Notes: generated from the letters alone by a model not told the origin. DNA of 64,000 nt from Crocinitomicaceae bacterium (GCA_018402525.1 JAGYIR010000006.1:1-64000); one strand, 5' to 3'. Shown: positions 42,286-51,296, counted from the first letter of the stretch. Made by a program: numbers and translations.

Positions 42286-43188
42286 ATGTCCGATTGGAGT
42301 CGCTATATTAAGGATTTTGTTTCATTCTTGAAAATTGAAAAGGGATTGGCAGGAAATTCAATCGATGCCTACCTCAATGATGTAAAGAAATTGGAAGATT
42401 TTGCCGTCGGATTATCGCTTCAACCTACGGAAATACGCTACGAGCACCTGAAGTTATTTATTGGAGAACTGTACGATTTGGGATTAAGCGCACGCAGTCA
42501 ATCACGTATCATCAGTGGAATCAAGCAGTTTTTTCTTTTCTTGCTCTTGGAAGAAGAAATTAAAGTTGATCCGAGTAAATTGTTAGAATCGCCAAAAATT
42601 GGTCGAAAATTGCCCGAAGTATTGGAAGTCGAAGAAATTGATGCGCTGATTGAAGCGATTGATTTAAGTAAGCCTGAGGGACATCGCAATAAAGCGATAT
42701 TGGAAACATTGTACAGTTGTGGACTTCGAGTGTCTGAATTGGTCAACCTAAAGTTCGAAGATCTCTTTTTCAATGAAGGATTCGTTCGAATTACTGGAAA
42801 AGGGAATAAGCAACGATTAGTGCCTGTGAGTCCAAGTGTAGAAAAAGAAATTGACATCTATTGCACGCAAATTCGCAACCACATGCGGATAAAACGTGGA
42901 CAAGAAAGCTATGTTTTTTTGAACAGAAGAGGATCACAACTCACGCGCGTCATGATTTTTACCATTATTAAAAATTTAGCGAATGAAATTGGTTTAAAGA
43001 AGACGATTTCCCCTCACACCTTCCGTCATTCCTTTGCAACACATTTGCTGGAAGGAGGAGCGAATTTACGCGCCATTCAAGAAATGTTGGGACATGAATC
43101 CATTCTGACAACTGAAATCTACACGCACCTAGATCAAGGAATGTTGAAAGAGGCCATTACTTCGTTTCATCCTAGGAATATGAGGTGA
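42286..43188 (+). CDS. xerD: Tyrosine recombinase XerD/XerC
   Basis: The 300-residue recombinase has the SAM-like core-binding domain (about 1-90, 'YIKDFVSFLKIEKGLAGNSI') and the catalytic domain with Arg in 'LYSCGLRVSELVNL' (about 148), Lys in 'ITGKGNKQRLVPV', 'SPHTFRHSFATHLLEGGANL' (His/Arg about 243-246), 'GHESILTTEIYTHL' with nucleophile Tyr (about 279). It matches the Xer proteins that resolve chromosome dimers. No dif site is visible in the window. Single-copy integrase activity cannot be excluded, but nothing mobile is nearby. Confidence 0.94.
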   Translation: MSDWSRYIKDFVSFLKIEKGLAGNSIDAYLNDVKKLEDFAVGLSLQPTEIRYEHLKLFIGELYDLGLSARSQSRIISGIKQFFLFLLLEEEIKVDPSKLLESPKIGRKLPEVLEVEEIDALIEAIDLSKPEGHRNKAILETLYSCGLRVSELVNLKFEDLFFNEGFVRITGKGNKQRLVPVSPSVEKEIDIYCTQIRNHMRIKRGQESYVFLNRRGSQLTRVMIFTIIKNLANEIGLKKTISPHTFRHSFATHLLEGGANLRAIQEMLGHESILTTEIYTHLDQGMLKEAITSFHPRNMR

Positions 43189-43196
43189 TGGTATTT

Positions 43197-44900
43197 CTAC
43201 CATCCTCCTCCTCCACCGCCACCACCGCCGCCGCCAGAGAATCCTCCACCTCCACTACCAGAACCTGAAGAACTTGGTGGTGTCGAAGCAGACGAAATTG
43301 TGGTGTTTAAGCTTTCTGTAAATGAATTTAAGTGGACGAGTGACATTCCGTACATGTAAGGCATGTGGTTGGTGTACCCTTCTTCAATCATTACAACATT
43401 GAATTGATTTTTCCATTGATCGGCTACGCCCAAAGCAATTGCATATGGAAGATTTTTTTCATAATGCGTGAAGTCCATCGTTGGTGGATTCATTGTATCG
43501 ATGCGCAATTTATCTGCATACTGCATGTACATTTCAAATCCAGCGATTTCATCCATCTTTCTTCTTCCTTCCGCTGTAGGCTGCTCATACAAGCGCGCAA
43601 AAATGACGTTTTTCCCAATTAACACAACTGTTGTTAATATGATGACGGGAATAGAGCCTCCTAAATATTGATAGGCGATAATTCCTGCAGCCAAAGCAAG
43701 AAGTGGCAAAATGTATTGTCTAGCTTTTAGATGATTGTTTCTCAAAAAATATTTTTTATCCTGCTGAGCATCAATACTACTAGTTAGATTGTCCAATGCG
43801 GTCTTCAACTTAGCACTATACTTATTACTGGAAATTACTAAAGTATCTTTGTTCCCCATTAAATCTTTTAAAAATCCAGCTTCTACAGCGTTTAAAGGCT
43901 CAATTTCTTCGTTTTTTTCTTTCAACGTAATGTGGTAAGAAGAATTTTTAGATGCTGGATTCTGAACTTGAATTGTGATATAGCCTTTCACCGCCAATCC
44001 AATCAACTGCGCACCAAACATCGTTTTGTTCATTCTCCCTCCCTTTTTGAGGTAAACACATTCCGCCGGGGAAAAGCCTTCTGGTGGGTAAAATCGTGGG
44101 ATGATAGTCCCTGGTTTTGGATCGATACCGTATTTCACCCACATATACGTGTTGTAGATCAAGCCCATAAGAAGCGCTAAAATTCCAATGACCCAAAGGA
44201 TGTAGGAACGCACCCAAAACCAAAACTGTTCAGCAAATGTTGGATAAATTAAATGCCCCTTTTCCCATGCCACGGCTACTGTCATGTTTTCACCTGCTGT
44301 TAGCACATAATCGCTTTTGTAATAAACCGAGTTACCGTCGACTTTTGTAGTGAAGTTCTTCTCAGTCGAACCAAAAAGCCCTGTGTAACCATCGTAACGA
44401 ACCAATTTTGCTCCTTCTGGAAAGATTATGCGCGCAGAAATTGTATCGATGGTAAAATCCCAACCATTCCCATTGATGTTCCAGTAGATCTCGTCAAAAT
44501 CTTCAAAAAAGCCGAGAACGTGATCGACTCTGTAATGCAGTTGGTACGTGTAATATCCAGGATTTAAGTAGACATCTTTGTCACCGGCATAAATGCGAAT
44601 TCCGTTGCTCATCCACTCAGTATGGTAAGGTTCGGGTTCGCCATCACGACGCACTTCTAACAGTTCAAATCCAACGTGTACATTTCCACCACCATATTCA
44701 TAAGACAATGGTAAATCACGGAAAATTCCTCGCTCTATTCTTCGTCCATCTGCATATACTTTGATGGTTTCTATCACTTCCAGCTCACAATTTTCTTGTA
44801 CAAGAATATCACTGTGATACGAAATGATATGTTCATAATCGCCATATTGCGATATTGCACTAAAACTGACAAACGCGAAAACTAGAAAAATGTACTTCAT
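43197..44900 (-). CDS. DUF2207-domain membrane protein
   Basis: The 567-residue protein has a signal peptide (1-17), an N-terminal beta-rich DUF2207 domain (about 20-220, 'YEHIISYHSDILVQENCELE'), a membrane helix near 230-250, a cytoplasmic part ('PPEGFSPAECVYLKKGGRMN'), two close helices near 395-425 and a Gly-rich C-terminus (about 540-567). It is the usual partner of LemA; its gene is 4 bases after the lemA-like gene. The function of the pair is not known; a role in envelope stress has been proposed for relatives. Confidence 0.9.
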   Translation of the reverse strand: MKYIFLVFAFVSFSAISQYGDYEHIISYHSDILVQENCELEVIETIKVYADGRRIERGIFRDLPLSYEYGGGNVHVGFELLEVRRDGEPEPYHTEWMSNGIRIYAGDKDVYLNPGYYTYQLHYRVDHVLGFFEDFDEIYWNINGNGWDFTIDTISARIIFPEGAKLVRYDGYTGLFGSTEKNFTTKVDGNSVYYKSDYVLTAGENMTVAVAWEKGHLIYPTFAEQFWFWVRSYILWVIGILALLMGLIYNTYMWVKYGIDPKPGTIIPRFYPPEGFSPAECVYLKKGGRMNKTMFGAQLIGLAVKGYITIQVQNPASKNSSYHITLKEKNEEIEPLNAVEAGFLKDLMGNKDTLVISSNKYSAKLKTALDNLTSSIDAQQDKKYFLRNNHLKARQYILPLLALAAGIIAYQYLGGSIPVIILTTVVLIGKNVIFARLYEQPTAEGRRKMDEIAGFEMYMQYADKLRIDTMNPPTMDFTHYEKNLPYAIALGVADQWKNQFNVVMIEEGYTNHMPYMYGMSLVHLNSFTESLNTTISSASTPPSSSGSGSGGGGFSGGGGGGGGGGGW

Positions 44901-44904
44901 TGTC

Positions 44905-45453
44905 TTATGATTTTAAATCAACTTCTGGTGCGATTTTTTGATGTTCATCAATCTCGTAAAAAGGTGCTTTTTTAAAACCAAAAATTCCGGCAAACAAAAT
45001 GGCTGGGAAGACTTCCATTTTCGTGTTTAGATCTCGTGTTGCACCGTTGTAATAACGTCGAGCCATGGCAAGTTCATCTTCTACCAAAGACAAACTGTCC
45101 ATTAGTTTTAAAAATTGCGTGTTCGATTTCAAATCAGGATAATCTTCCATATGAATTCTAAAACCTCTCAATGCTGACGTTATAGAGGAATCATTGGCCG
45201 CCATCTCGTCCACGGTATTCCCTGAAGCAGATCGCGAAGCCACAATTTTACTCAAGGTTTCAGCTTCATAGGAATTGTATCCTTTAACCGCTTCGATTAA
45301 ATTGGGAATCAACTCAAAACGCTTCTGGAGGTGGACATCAATTCCACTGTACGCTTCATTGACTACGTTTTTCGCATTGACAAGACGGTTGTAAATCGAC
45401 CAGGCTAAAATACCGACGATAATTAAACAACCTAGGAGAATATATACTGCCAT
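44905..45453 (-). CDS. LemA-family protein
   Basis: From ATG 45453 the 182-residue product has an N-terminal membrane helix ('VYILLGCLIIVGILAWSIYN') and the LemA four-helix region: 'NAKNVVNEAYSGIDVHLQKR', 'FELIPNLIEAVKGYNSYEAE' and 'MARRYYNGATRDLNTKMEVF'. The longer frame to 45495 adds a charged stretch before the helix and is less likely. LemA proteins are membrane-anchored, of unknown function, and here paired with DUF2207. Confidence 0.9.
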   Translation of the reverse strand: MAVYILLGCLIIVGILAWSIYNRLVNAKNVVNEAYSGIDVHLQKRFELIPNLIEAVKGYNSYEAETLSKIVASRSASGNTVDEMAANDSSITSALRGFRIHMEDYPDLKSNTQFLKLMDSLSLVEDELAMARRYYNGATRDLNTKMEVFPAILFAGIFGFKKAPFYEIDEHQKIAPEVDLKS

Positions 45454-45510
45454 TGTTTTTTTGTCTAAATATACAAACAATGCGTTTTTATTCAATAAAA
45501 GCTCAGAAAA

Positions 45511-46827
45511 CTACTTTTCGATCACTTTCCCGTACAAATCGTAATGATCTGCACTCGTGATTTCAACATCGGCAAAATCGCCAATACGCACAAAATAATC
45601 GGCTTTTTTCACGAGTACTTCGTTGTCTACTTCTGGTGAATCAAATTCCGTTCTACCGATGAAATAATCACCTTCTACTCGATCAAATAATACTTTGAAT
45701 GTTTTCCCCACTTTTGCTTGGTTCAGCTCATAACTGATGCCCGATTGCAGTTCCATTATTCGATCTGCACGTTCACGTTTAACATCTTCTGGTACATCGT
45801 CCTCAAAATTGTGTGCGTGCGTATTTTCTTCGTGTGAATAGGTAAAAATTCCCAATCGCTCAAAACGTGACCGTTCGACCCAATCGTACATTTCTTGAAA
45901 ATCTTCTTCAGTTTCTCCTGGATAACCAGCAATCAACGTCGTTCGAATCGCAATTCCTGGGACTTTCGCTCTGATTTCTGTGATCAATTCTTCGGTTTTC
46001 TCTCTGGTAATTCCGCGACGCATCGCTTGTAAAATACGCGTTGATCCGTGTTGCAAAGGAATATCCAAGTAATTGCACACATTGCTGCGCTTGTTCATCA
46101 CCTCCAAGACATCCATTGGGAATCCACTCGGAAATGCGTAATGTAATTTTATCCATTCAATACCTTCGACATCCGCCAATTTATCTAGCAGTTCAGCCAA
46201 AGCACGTTTTTTGTAGATATCTAATCCGTAATAGGTCAAATCTTGCGCGATCAACATCAGTTCTTTTACCCCTTTCACTGCCAATCCTTGTGCTTGCTTC
46301 ACCAATTCCTCGATTGGCGTAGAAACATGTTTTCCACGCATAATAGGAATGGCACAAAACGAACACGGACGATCACAACCTTCCGCAATTTTGAAATAGG
46401 CATAGTGATTTGGCGTTGTCAACAAACGTTCACCAATCAATTCGTGCTTGTAATCTGCTTTCAACGTTTTTAGCAAACGAGGAAGCTCACGTGTACCAAA
46501 AAAGGCATCGACTTCTGGAATTTCTTTCTCCAATTCATCTCTGTAACGCTCTGACAGACAACCTGTCACGTACACTTTTGAAACCAACCCCTCTGATTTT
46601 GCATCGGCATAACGAATGATGGTATCAATCGATTCCTGCTTCGCATTGTCAATAAATCCACACGTGTTGATGATGACAATTTCCGCATCATCGTGTTGCG
46701 ATTCATGTTCAACCTCAAACTTATTTCCTTTCAGCTGCGCCATCATGACCTCAGAATCAAAGATGTTCTTCGAGCAACCCAAGGTAATCACGTTGACCTT
46801 GTTTTTCTTCAGCGTTTTTGTTTTCAT
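45511..46827 (-). CDS. rimO: Ribosomal protein S12 methylthiotransferase
   Basis: The 438-residue radical SAM enzyme adds a methylthio group to Asp88 of ribosomal protein S12. The N-terminal MTTase domain has cysteines in 'VITLGCSKNIFDSEVMM' (about 18), 'IVIINTCGFIDNAKQES' (about 54) and 'VTGCLSERYRD' (about 88); the second cluster is 'EGCDRPCSFCAIPIMRGKH' (about 152-160); a TRAM domain closes the protein ('YELNQAKVGKTFKVLFDRVE'). Motifs favour RimO over MiaB. A -7 box lies 4 bases before the ATG. Confidence 0.95.
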   Translation of the reverse strand: MKTKTLKKNKVNVITLGCSKNIFDSEVMMAQLKGNKFEVEHESQHDDAEIVIINTCGFIDNAKQESIDTIIRYADAKSEGLVSKVYVTGCLSERYRDELEKEIPEVDAFFGTRELPRLLKTLKADYKHELIGERLLTTPNHYAYFKIAEGCDRPCSFCAIPIMRGKHVSTPIEELVKQAQGLAVKGVKELMLIAQDLTYYGLDIYKKRALAELLDKLADVEGIEWIKLHYAFPSGFPMDVLEVMNKRSNVCNYLDIPLQHGSTRILQAMRRGITREKTEELITEIRAKVPGIAIRTTLIAGYPGETEEDFQEMYDWVERSRFERLGIFTYSHEENTHAHNFEDDVPEDVKRERADRIMELQSGISYELNQAKVGKTFKVLFDRVEGDYFIGRTEFDSPEVDNEVLVKKADYFVRIGDFADVEITSADHYDLYGKVIEK

Positions 46828-46831
46828 GGTG

Positions 46832-46839
46832 CAAAGGTA
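46832..46839 (-). promoter_or_regulatory. -7 box of rimO, four bases before ATG
   Basis: TACCTTTG on the minus strand matches TAnnTTTG and ends 4 bases before ATG 46827, the same geometry as at dapF and marR. Confidence 0.5.
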
Positions 46840-46950
46840 CTGTTAAGAGTTCAAAGTTCAAGGAGTTCAACAGTTCAAAGGCTCGTTTTTTTTGAAACGT
46901 CTTAATATCAATACAAACGTCAAATGCCTTGAACTGCCAAAATCATGAAT

Positions 46951-47199
46951 TTAACCTACAAACTCATCGTAGGCATCGTCAATAAATTTGGCAAGTGCAT
47001 GATCGCGCGATGTAATTGCCTTTTTATCGTGTGACATGAGTTCAACCTTCATTTGCTTGGCTTTAAAAATGCAAACGTTGGGATGATGGTCTGTTTTATC
47101 GGCGTGTACAGCTACGATTTGCAGAAATTGCGTCAATTGTGTCAAATCATTGAAAGAAAATTCCTTTACTAACTTATCATTTTCTATTAACCAGCTCAT
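46951..47199 (-). CDS. Pterin-4a-carbinolamine dehydratase family protein
   Basis: The 82-residue protein is slightly shorter than typical members (about 95-110) but holds the family core: 'FNDLTQLTQFLQIVAVHADK', the active-site 'DHHPNV' (His-His about 38-39) and 'LTSHDKKAITSRDHALAKFI' in the form 'ELMSHDKKAITSRDHALAKF'. It recycles pterin cofactor or, in bacteria without aromatic hydroxylases, acts as a moonlighting dimerisation protein. It is monocistronic; the 228 bases upstream hold nothing obvious. Confidence 0.85.
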   Translation of the reverse strand: MSWLIENDKLVKEFSFNDLTQLTQFLQIVAVHADKTDHHPNVCIFKAKQMKVELMSHDKKAITSRDHALAKFIDDAYDEFVG

Positions 47200-47426
47200 A
47201 ATTCCTCTATTTTAATGATAATTTAACGATTGAATCAAACGGTTCTTCAAAGTGATTGATAACAGAATAAAAACGTTGAATCTCTTATTTCTAAAGATAG
47301 TGTTTAAAACGACATGTACATCGAACTCCTTTTTCGTGGTTTCATTTTAAGAGATGAGAGAAACTCTCTATATTGAATACGCAATCCCTGCACCGAAAAT
47401 TTCAACTTCATTTTCTTGAATGAGTA

Positions 47427-47720
47427 CTATTTCAATTTAGCAGGATCATATCGGTTGTTCCAGAAAAATAGGATTTCAATGCGGTTAGTGCCAACTTCAT
47501 AAAACATAGTGCTATGCGGATGGATTACTGCACGATGAACATGTTTCAACCCACGAAGATTCATTTTTGGATAAAGTTGAGGATATTTTTCAATCGCATC
47601 GATGACAGAAAATGTTTCCTCCAGAAAAGCAATTGCTTCCTTTTCTGTAAAACGATGATGAATATTTTCTACAATTTCAGCGAAGGTCAAATCAGCCTCT
47701 TCTGACCAAATAGCTTTCAT
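47427..47720 (-). CDS. RelE/ParE-family toxin
   Basis: The 97-residue protein matches the ParE/RelE fold: 'AIWSEEADLTFAEIVENIHH' at the N-terminus, 'AIEKYPQLYPKMNLRGLKHV' in the middle and the end 'IEILFFWNNRYDPAKL', which is the usual ending in Bacteroidetes members. Such toxins poison gyrase (ParE) or cut mRNA on ribosomes (RelE). Its start directly abuts the antitoxin stop (one base shared), with antitoxin first, the normal order for ParDE. Confidence 0.88.
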   Translation of the reverse strand: MKAIWSEEADLTFAEIVENIHHRFTEKEAIAFLEETFSVIDAIEKYPQLYPKMNLRGLKHVHRAVIHPHSTMFYEVGTNRIEILFFWNNRYDPAKLK

Positions 47721-47965
47721 TAGATCTTGGCGTTGGGAAACCTCTTTTGATAACGAGCCTTCATCTCATCGTTAGAAACGAATTTACCAGTGGAAATTTG
47801 ACTCTTCCCTCTTTTTATACCATCAACAACTTCAGATGGAAGTTCTTCTGACTTACTAGAAGACGGTTGACTAAGCAGATTCAATATCTTTGTCAATGTA
47901 GACTCATCCACTGAACCACTAAGGAGTTCAATAATTGCTGATTTTTTAATATCCAACGTGCTCAT
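47720..47965 (-). CDS. Antitoxin of the ParE-type pair
   Basis: The 81-residue protein is short and acidic/basic mixed, with a helical N-terminus ('MSTLDIKKSAIIELLSGSVD') and a C-terminus ('GKFVSNDEMKARYQKRFPNA') of the kind that wraps the toxin. I do not recognise a DNA-binding ribbon-helix-helix with certainty; the antitoxin role rests on its position, one base upstream of the toxin. It probably autoregulates the pair. Confidence 0.75.
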   Translation of the reverse strand: MSTLDIKKSAIIELLSGSVDESTLTKILNLLSQPSSSKSEELPSEVVDGIKRGKSQISTGKFVSNDEMKARYQKRFPNAKI

Positions 47966-48137
47966 AACCCAAATATAAGAAATTTGAACTTAATTTTAGA
48001 TAGCAAAAGTAATTTATCATCATGTAGTTCCATTTTTTTACTGCCTGCGCCTAAAATGACATTATTGAATTCATTATCTTCTTGCAACCTATCAACAATG
48101 GTATTATATTTGGGAGGTAACAACACAAAAAGAACGT

Positions 48138-48599
48138 ATGAAAACAATCGCATTTTTATTTATAGGACTTCTGGTTTTTTCCTGCGGGACAAAGAACAAC
48201 GAAGTAAAAAGCACCGAAAAAACAGAAACCATGGATCAAACAAAACCTGAAGCGAATATTAAGATAAAGGCTCGTATTGGAATGTTTGACCCTTCCAGCG
48301 ATTTTGAGATTAAATCGATCAAGGTGAAAGAAAATACAATGTTTGTCGATATTACTTATGTTGGAGGATGTGGTGTTCACGAATTTGACATGGTTGGAAA
48401 TCTTGCAATTATGAAATCAATGCCACCTCAACGCAAGGTAAAAATCATTCACACTGCAAAAAGTGAACTATGTAAATCAATTGTCAGCAAGACACTCGAA
48501 ATTGACATTACCGACATGGCAAACGACAAAACTCCCGGAAGTGTCATCTACCTTCTTCTTGAAGGTTGGGAAGAGCGCATTGAATTTACTTTTGAATAA
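48138..48599 (+). CDS. Lipoprotein, function unknown
   Basis: The 153-residue product has a lipobox 'LLVFSC' (Cys16), a short charged linker and a compact beta-rich domain with 'NTMFVDITYVGGCGVHEFDM' and 'KSELCKSIVSKTLEIDITDM'; the two Cys probably form a disulfide. The YxGGCxxHEF pattern recurs in Bacteroidetes lipoproteins of unknown role, as I recall. elbB follows after 18 bases on the same strand and may be co-transcribed. Confidence 0.75.
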   Translation: MKTIAFLFIGLLVFSCGTKNNEVKSTEKTETMDQTKPEANIKIKARIGMFDPSSDFEIKSIKVKENTMFVDITYVGGCGVHEFDMVGNLAIMKSMPPQRKVKIIHTAKSELCKSIVSKTLEIDITDMANDKTPGSVIYLLLEGWEERIEFTFE

Positions 48600-48617
48600 T
48601 GTTAAAACGAATTAGAA

Positions 48618-49298
48618 ATGAAAATTGGTGTCTTATTATCGGGATGCGGCGTTTACGATGGCGCAGAAATTCACGAATCTGTGCTTACTCTGCTCTCCAT
48701 CGATGAAATTGGCGCAGAAGGGGTCTGTATTTCGGTGAACAAACCGCAACATCATGTTGTCAATCATTTGACAGGCGAAGAAATGCCTGAATCTCGCAAT
48801 ATGATGGTTGAAAGCGCGCGCATTGCCCGTGGAAATGTCACAAATATTTTGGATGTGAACCCTGCGGATATTGATGCACTTGTGATTCCTGGTGGATTTG
48901 GAAGTGCGAAAAACTTCACGGATTGGGCATTCAATGGTCCAGACGGCACTATTCTACCTGAAGTGAAATTATTGCTTGTCAATCTATACAACATCGGAAA
49001 ACCAATCGCAGCGTTGTGTGTAAGTCCCGTAGTGTTAGCTAAGGCGATTGAAGATTCAAACCTGTCTGCCAAAATGACCATCGGATCGGACAAAGAAGGA
49101 TCACCCTACGATATCGGTGGATTCTCACAAGGACTGGAAACGTTGGGTACTTCGACGCAAATGAAAACGGTTCGAGAAATTTTAGTCGATCCGGAGAATA
49201 AGTTTGTCACGGCACCTTGTTACATGATGGATGCGTCTATTTCTGATGTTCGGAAGAATATTCGCTCGGCTATCGAAGCGTTGAGGGATTTGGTGTAA
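48618..49298 (+). CDS. elbB: ElbB-type glyoxalase / DJ-1 family protein
   Basis: The 226-residue protein matches ElbB of the DJ-1/PfpI superfamily: 'IGVLLSGCGVYDGAEIHESV' at the start, 'INKPQHHVVNHLTGEEMPES' in the form 'VNKPQHHVVNHLTGEEMPES', 'DALVIPGGFGSAKNFTDWAF' and the nucleophile Cys in 'KPIAALCVSPVVLAKAI' (about 134). Family members are glyoxalases and have been linked to isoprenoid yield in E. coli. Complete length. Confidence 0.92.
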   Translation: MKIGVLLSGCGVYDGAEIHESVLTLLSIDEIGAEGVCISVNKPQHHVVNHLTGEEMPESRNMMVESARIARGNVTNILDVNPADIDALVIPGGFGSAKNFTDWAFNGPDGTILPEVKLLLVNLYNIGKPIAALCVSPVVLAKAIEDSNLSAKMTIGSDKEGSPYDIGGFSQGLETLGTSTQMKTVREILVDPENKFVTAPCYMMDASISDVRKNIRSAIEALRDLV

Positions 49299-49359
49299 AT
49301 GTTCAAGGGGTAAAAGTTTAAAATAGCACGCTGCCCTTTTAACTTTTGAACTCTTGAGC

Positions 49360-49385
49360 TTTCCTGCCTGTCGTCAGACAGGAAA
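49360..49385. terminator. Hairpin after elbB
   Basis: TTTCCTGCCTG (49360-49370) pairs with CAGACAGGAAA (49375-49385), one mismatch, around a TCGT loop. It lacks a clean T-run, so it may be a REP-like element rather than a terminator. Confidence 0.5.
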
Positions 49386-49481
49386 CTTCTTCAATTTAAT
49401 ATGACCAAAATGTTAACAATATTTTTCATGAATTGTTAGCAACTCAACACAGTTTTTCAATAAATCTATGACATAAACCGT

Positions 49482-49489
49482 TAGCTTTG
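49482..49489 (+). promoter_or_regulatory. -7 box of pckA promoter
   Basis: TAGCTTTG matches TAnnTTTG and lies 35 bases before the pckA ATG. Confidence 0.5.
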
Positions 49490-49524
49490 TAATAACAATC
49501 AAGCATTAGCTAAAAAAAATTATT

Positions 49525-51138
49525 ATGGACGTATTTGGTAAGAAAAGCAACAATGCCAACTTAAACGAATCAATCGGATTAACAAATTTAGGAAATCAAT
49601 TTTGGAATCTCTCTCCATCGGAACTTATTGAAGACACGATTATCAACGGTCAAGGAATGTTGACTGACACAGGAGCTATTGCTGTGGAAACAGGTGAATT
49701 TACTGGTCGCTCTCCAAAGGATCGGTTTATTGTGTGTGATGAAAAAACTGAAAACGCGGTTTGGTGGGGTAATATCAACGTGAAATTTTCTCCAGAAAAA
49801 TTTGATGCCCTTTACAATCGCATGAAGGCTTACATGAGCGGTAGAGACGTTTATGTGCGTGACGCTTATGCATGTGCAGATGAAAATCACCGTTTAAATC
49901 TACGTGTAGTCACTGAATTCCCTTGGTCGAATCACTTTGCACACAACATGTTCTTGCGACCAACGGATGAAGAAATTGACACTTTTAGTCCTGAGTGGCA
50001 CGTAGTATGTGCTCCTGGATTTATGGCTGATCCAGAAATTGATGGAACACGACAACATAACTTCGCGGTACTTAATTTCACACGTAAAATGATCATCATT
50101 GGTGGTACTGGTTATACAGGTGAGATTAAAAAAGGAGTTTTCTCAGCATTGAACTTCATTTTACCACACGAAAAGAACGTTCTTTCTATGCACTGTTCTG
50201 CAAACATTGGAAAAGACGGTGATACAGCTGTTTTCTTTGGTTTGTCAGGAACTGGAAAAACGACATTGTCTTCAGATCCAAACAGAAGATTGATTGGGGA
50301 TGATGAACACGGTTGGTCAAACGATACGGTTTTTAACTTTGAAGGTGGATGCTACGCGAAGACAATCGATTTAACACGTGAAAACGAGCCTCAAATTTTT
50401 GATGCAATTAAATATGGTGCCATTTTGGAGAACATTGGATTCTACGAAGGTAGTTCAACTCCAAATTATGAGGATGTAACAATTACGCAAAACACGCGTG
50501 TTTCTTACCCCATTCACCACATTGATAATATTGTTGTACCATCGAAAGGTGCAGCTCCGAAAAATATTTTCTTTTTAACGTGTGATGCATTTGGTGTACT
50601 TCCTCCGATTTCAAAACTGTCGAGAGAACAAGCAATGTACCACTTTATGTCAGGTTATACAGCGAAGGTTGCCGGAACTGAAATGGGTGTTACAGAACCT
50701 GAAACGACTTTTTCAGCTGGATTTGGTGCTGCTTTCTTACCACTTCACCCTGCAAAATATGCAGAGTTGTTAGGAAACAAATTAGAAGGCACTGATATTA
50801 AAGTTTGGTTGATCAACACAGGTTGGTCTGGTGGTGCTTACGGTGTTGGTAAGCGTATGAAGCTTTCTTTCACACGTGCTATGATTACAGCTGCAATGAA
50901 CGGAAAACTAGACAATGTGAGCTACGAGAAGTTGCCAATATTTGAACTAGAGTATCCAACAACATGTGAAGATGTTCCATCTGAAATATTGAATCCACGT
51001 GGTACTTGGGCTGACAAAGCGTCGTATGATGAAACAGCGAATAATTTGGCCAATCAGTTTGTGAGAAACTTCGAAAAATTTGCTGAGGAAACGAGCGCCG
51101 CAATTTTATCTGCTGCACCAAAGGTGATGGTGAAGTAA
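49525..51138 (+). CDS. pckA: Phosphoenolpyruvate carboxykinase (ATP)
   Basis: The 537-residue enzyme converts oxaloacetate and ATP to phosphoenolpyruvate, the first step of gluconeogenesis. Motifs in order: 'TGRSPKDRFIVCDE' (about 60-73), Walker A 'FFGLSGTGKTTLSSDPNR' (about 236-253), Walker B-like 'IGDDEHGWSNDTVFNFEGG' and 'NTGWSGGAYGVGKRMKL'. The length and P-loop identify the ATP-dependent class. It has its own promoter and terminator. With gap it marks active gluconeogenesis from amino acids. Confidence 0.97.
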   Translation: MDVFGKKSNNANLNESIGLTNLGNQFWNLSPSELIEDTIINGQGMLTDTGAIAVETGEFTGRSPKDRFIVCDEKTENAVWWGNINVKFSPEKFDALYNRMKAYMSGRDVYVRDAYACADENHRLNLRVVTEFPWSNHFAHNMFLRPTDEEIDTFSPEWHVVCAPGFMADPEIDGTRQHNFAVLNFTRKMIIIGGTGYTGEIKKGVFSALNFILPHEKNVLSMHCSANIGKDGDTAVFFGLSGTGKTTLSSDPNRRLIGDDEHGWSNDTVFNFEGGCYAKTIDLTRENEPQIFDAIKYGAILENIGFYEGSSTPNYEDVTITQNTRVSYPIHHIDNIVVPSKGAAPKNIFFLTCDAFGVLPPISKLSREQAMYHFMSGYTAKVAGTEMGVTEPETTFSAGFGAAFLPLHPAKYAELLGNKLEGTDIKVWLINTGWSGGAYGVGKRMKLSFTRAMITAAMNGKLDNVSYEKLPIFELEYPTTCEDVPSEILNPRGTWADKASYDETANNLANQFVRNFEKFAEETSAAILSAAPKVMVK

Positions 51139-51162
51139 AGATTAAATTTATTAGAAAACCTT

Positions 51163-51199
51163 AAAGCTCTCAATTCATTGGATTGGGAGCTTTTTTTTT
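51163..51199 (+). terminator. Rho-independent terminator of pckA
   Basis: A 12-bp stem (51163-51174 with 51182-51193, one G-U pair) with a short loop is followed by T-run. Confidence 0.9.
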
Positions 51200-51296
51200 C
51201 GGATTCACTTTGGCAATTCAAAACTACTCAATCCAACTTGGCACACCAATTGTTAATGTCTGTTAAATTATATTTTATTGAAACAAAAAACTTTCA

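Noticed and set aside
42286-43188. XerD-like gene as the integrase of a mobile island
   Set aside because: Sequence, length and core-gene context (aroQ, DUF2207) fit a housekeeping Xer recombinase; no attachment repeats or cargo genes flank it.
43932-44223. Antisense frames opposite the DUF2207 gene
   Set aside because: They lie entirely inside a conserved gene and show no protein-like features.
47962-48153. A 63-codon minus-strand frame ending in an ATGA overlap with the antitoxin start
   Set aside because: It has low-complexity, Leu/Lys-rich composition, overlaps the start of the divergent lipoprotein gene, and no family is recognised. The overlap is probably chance.
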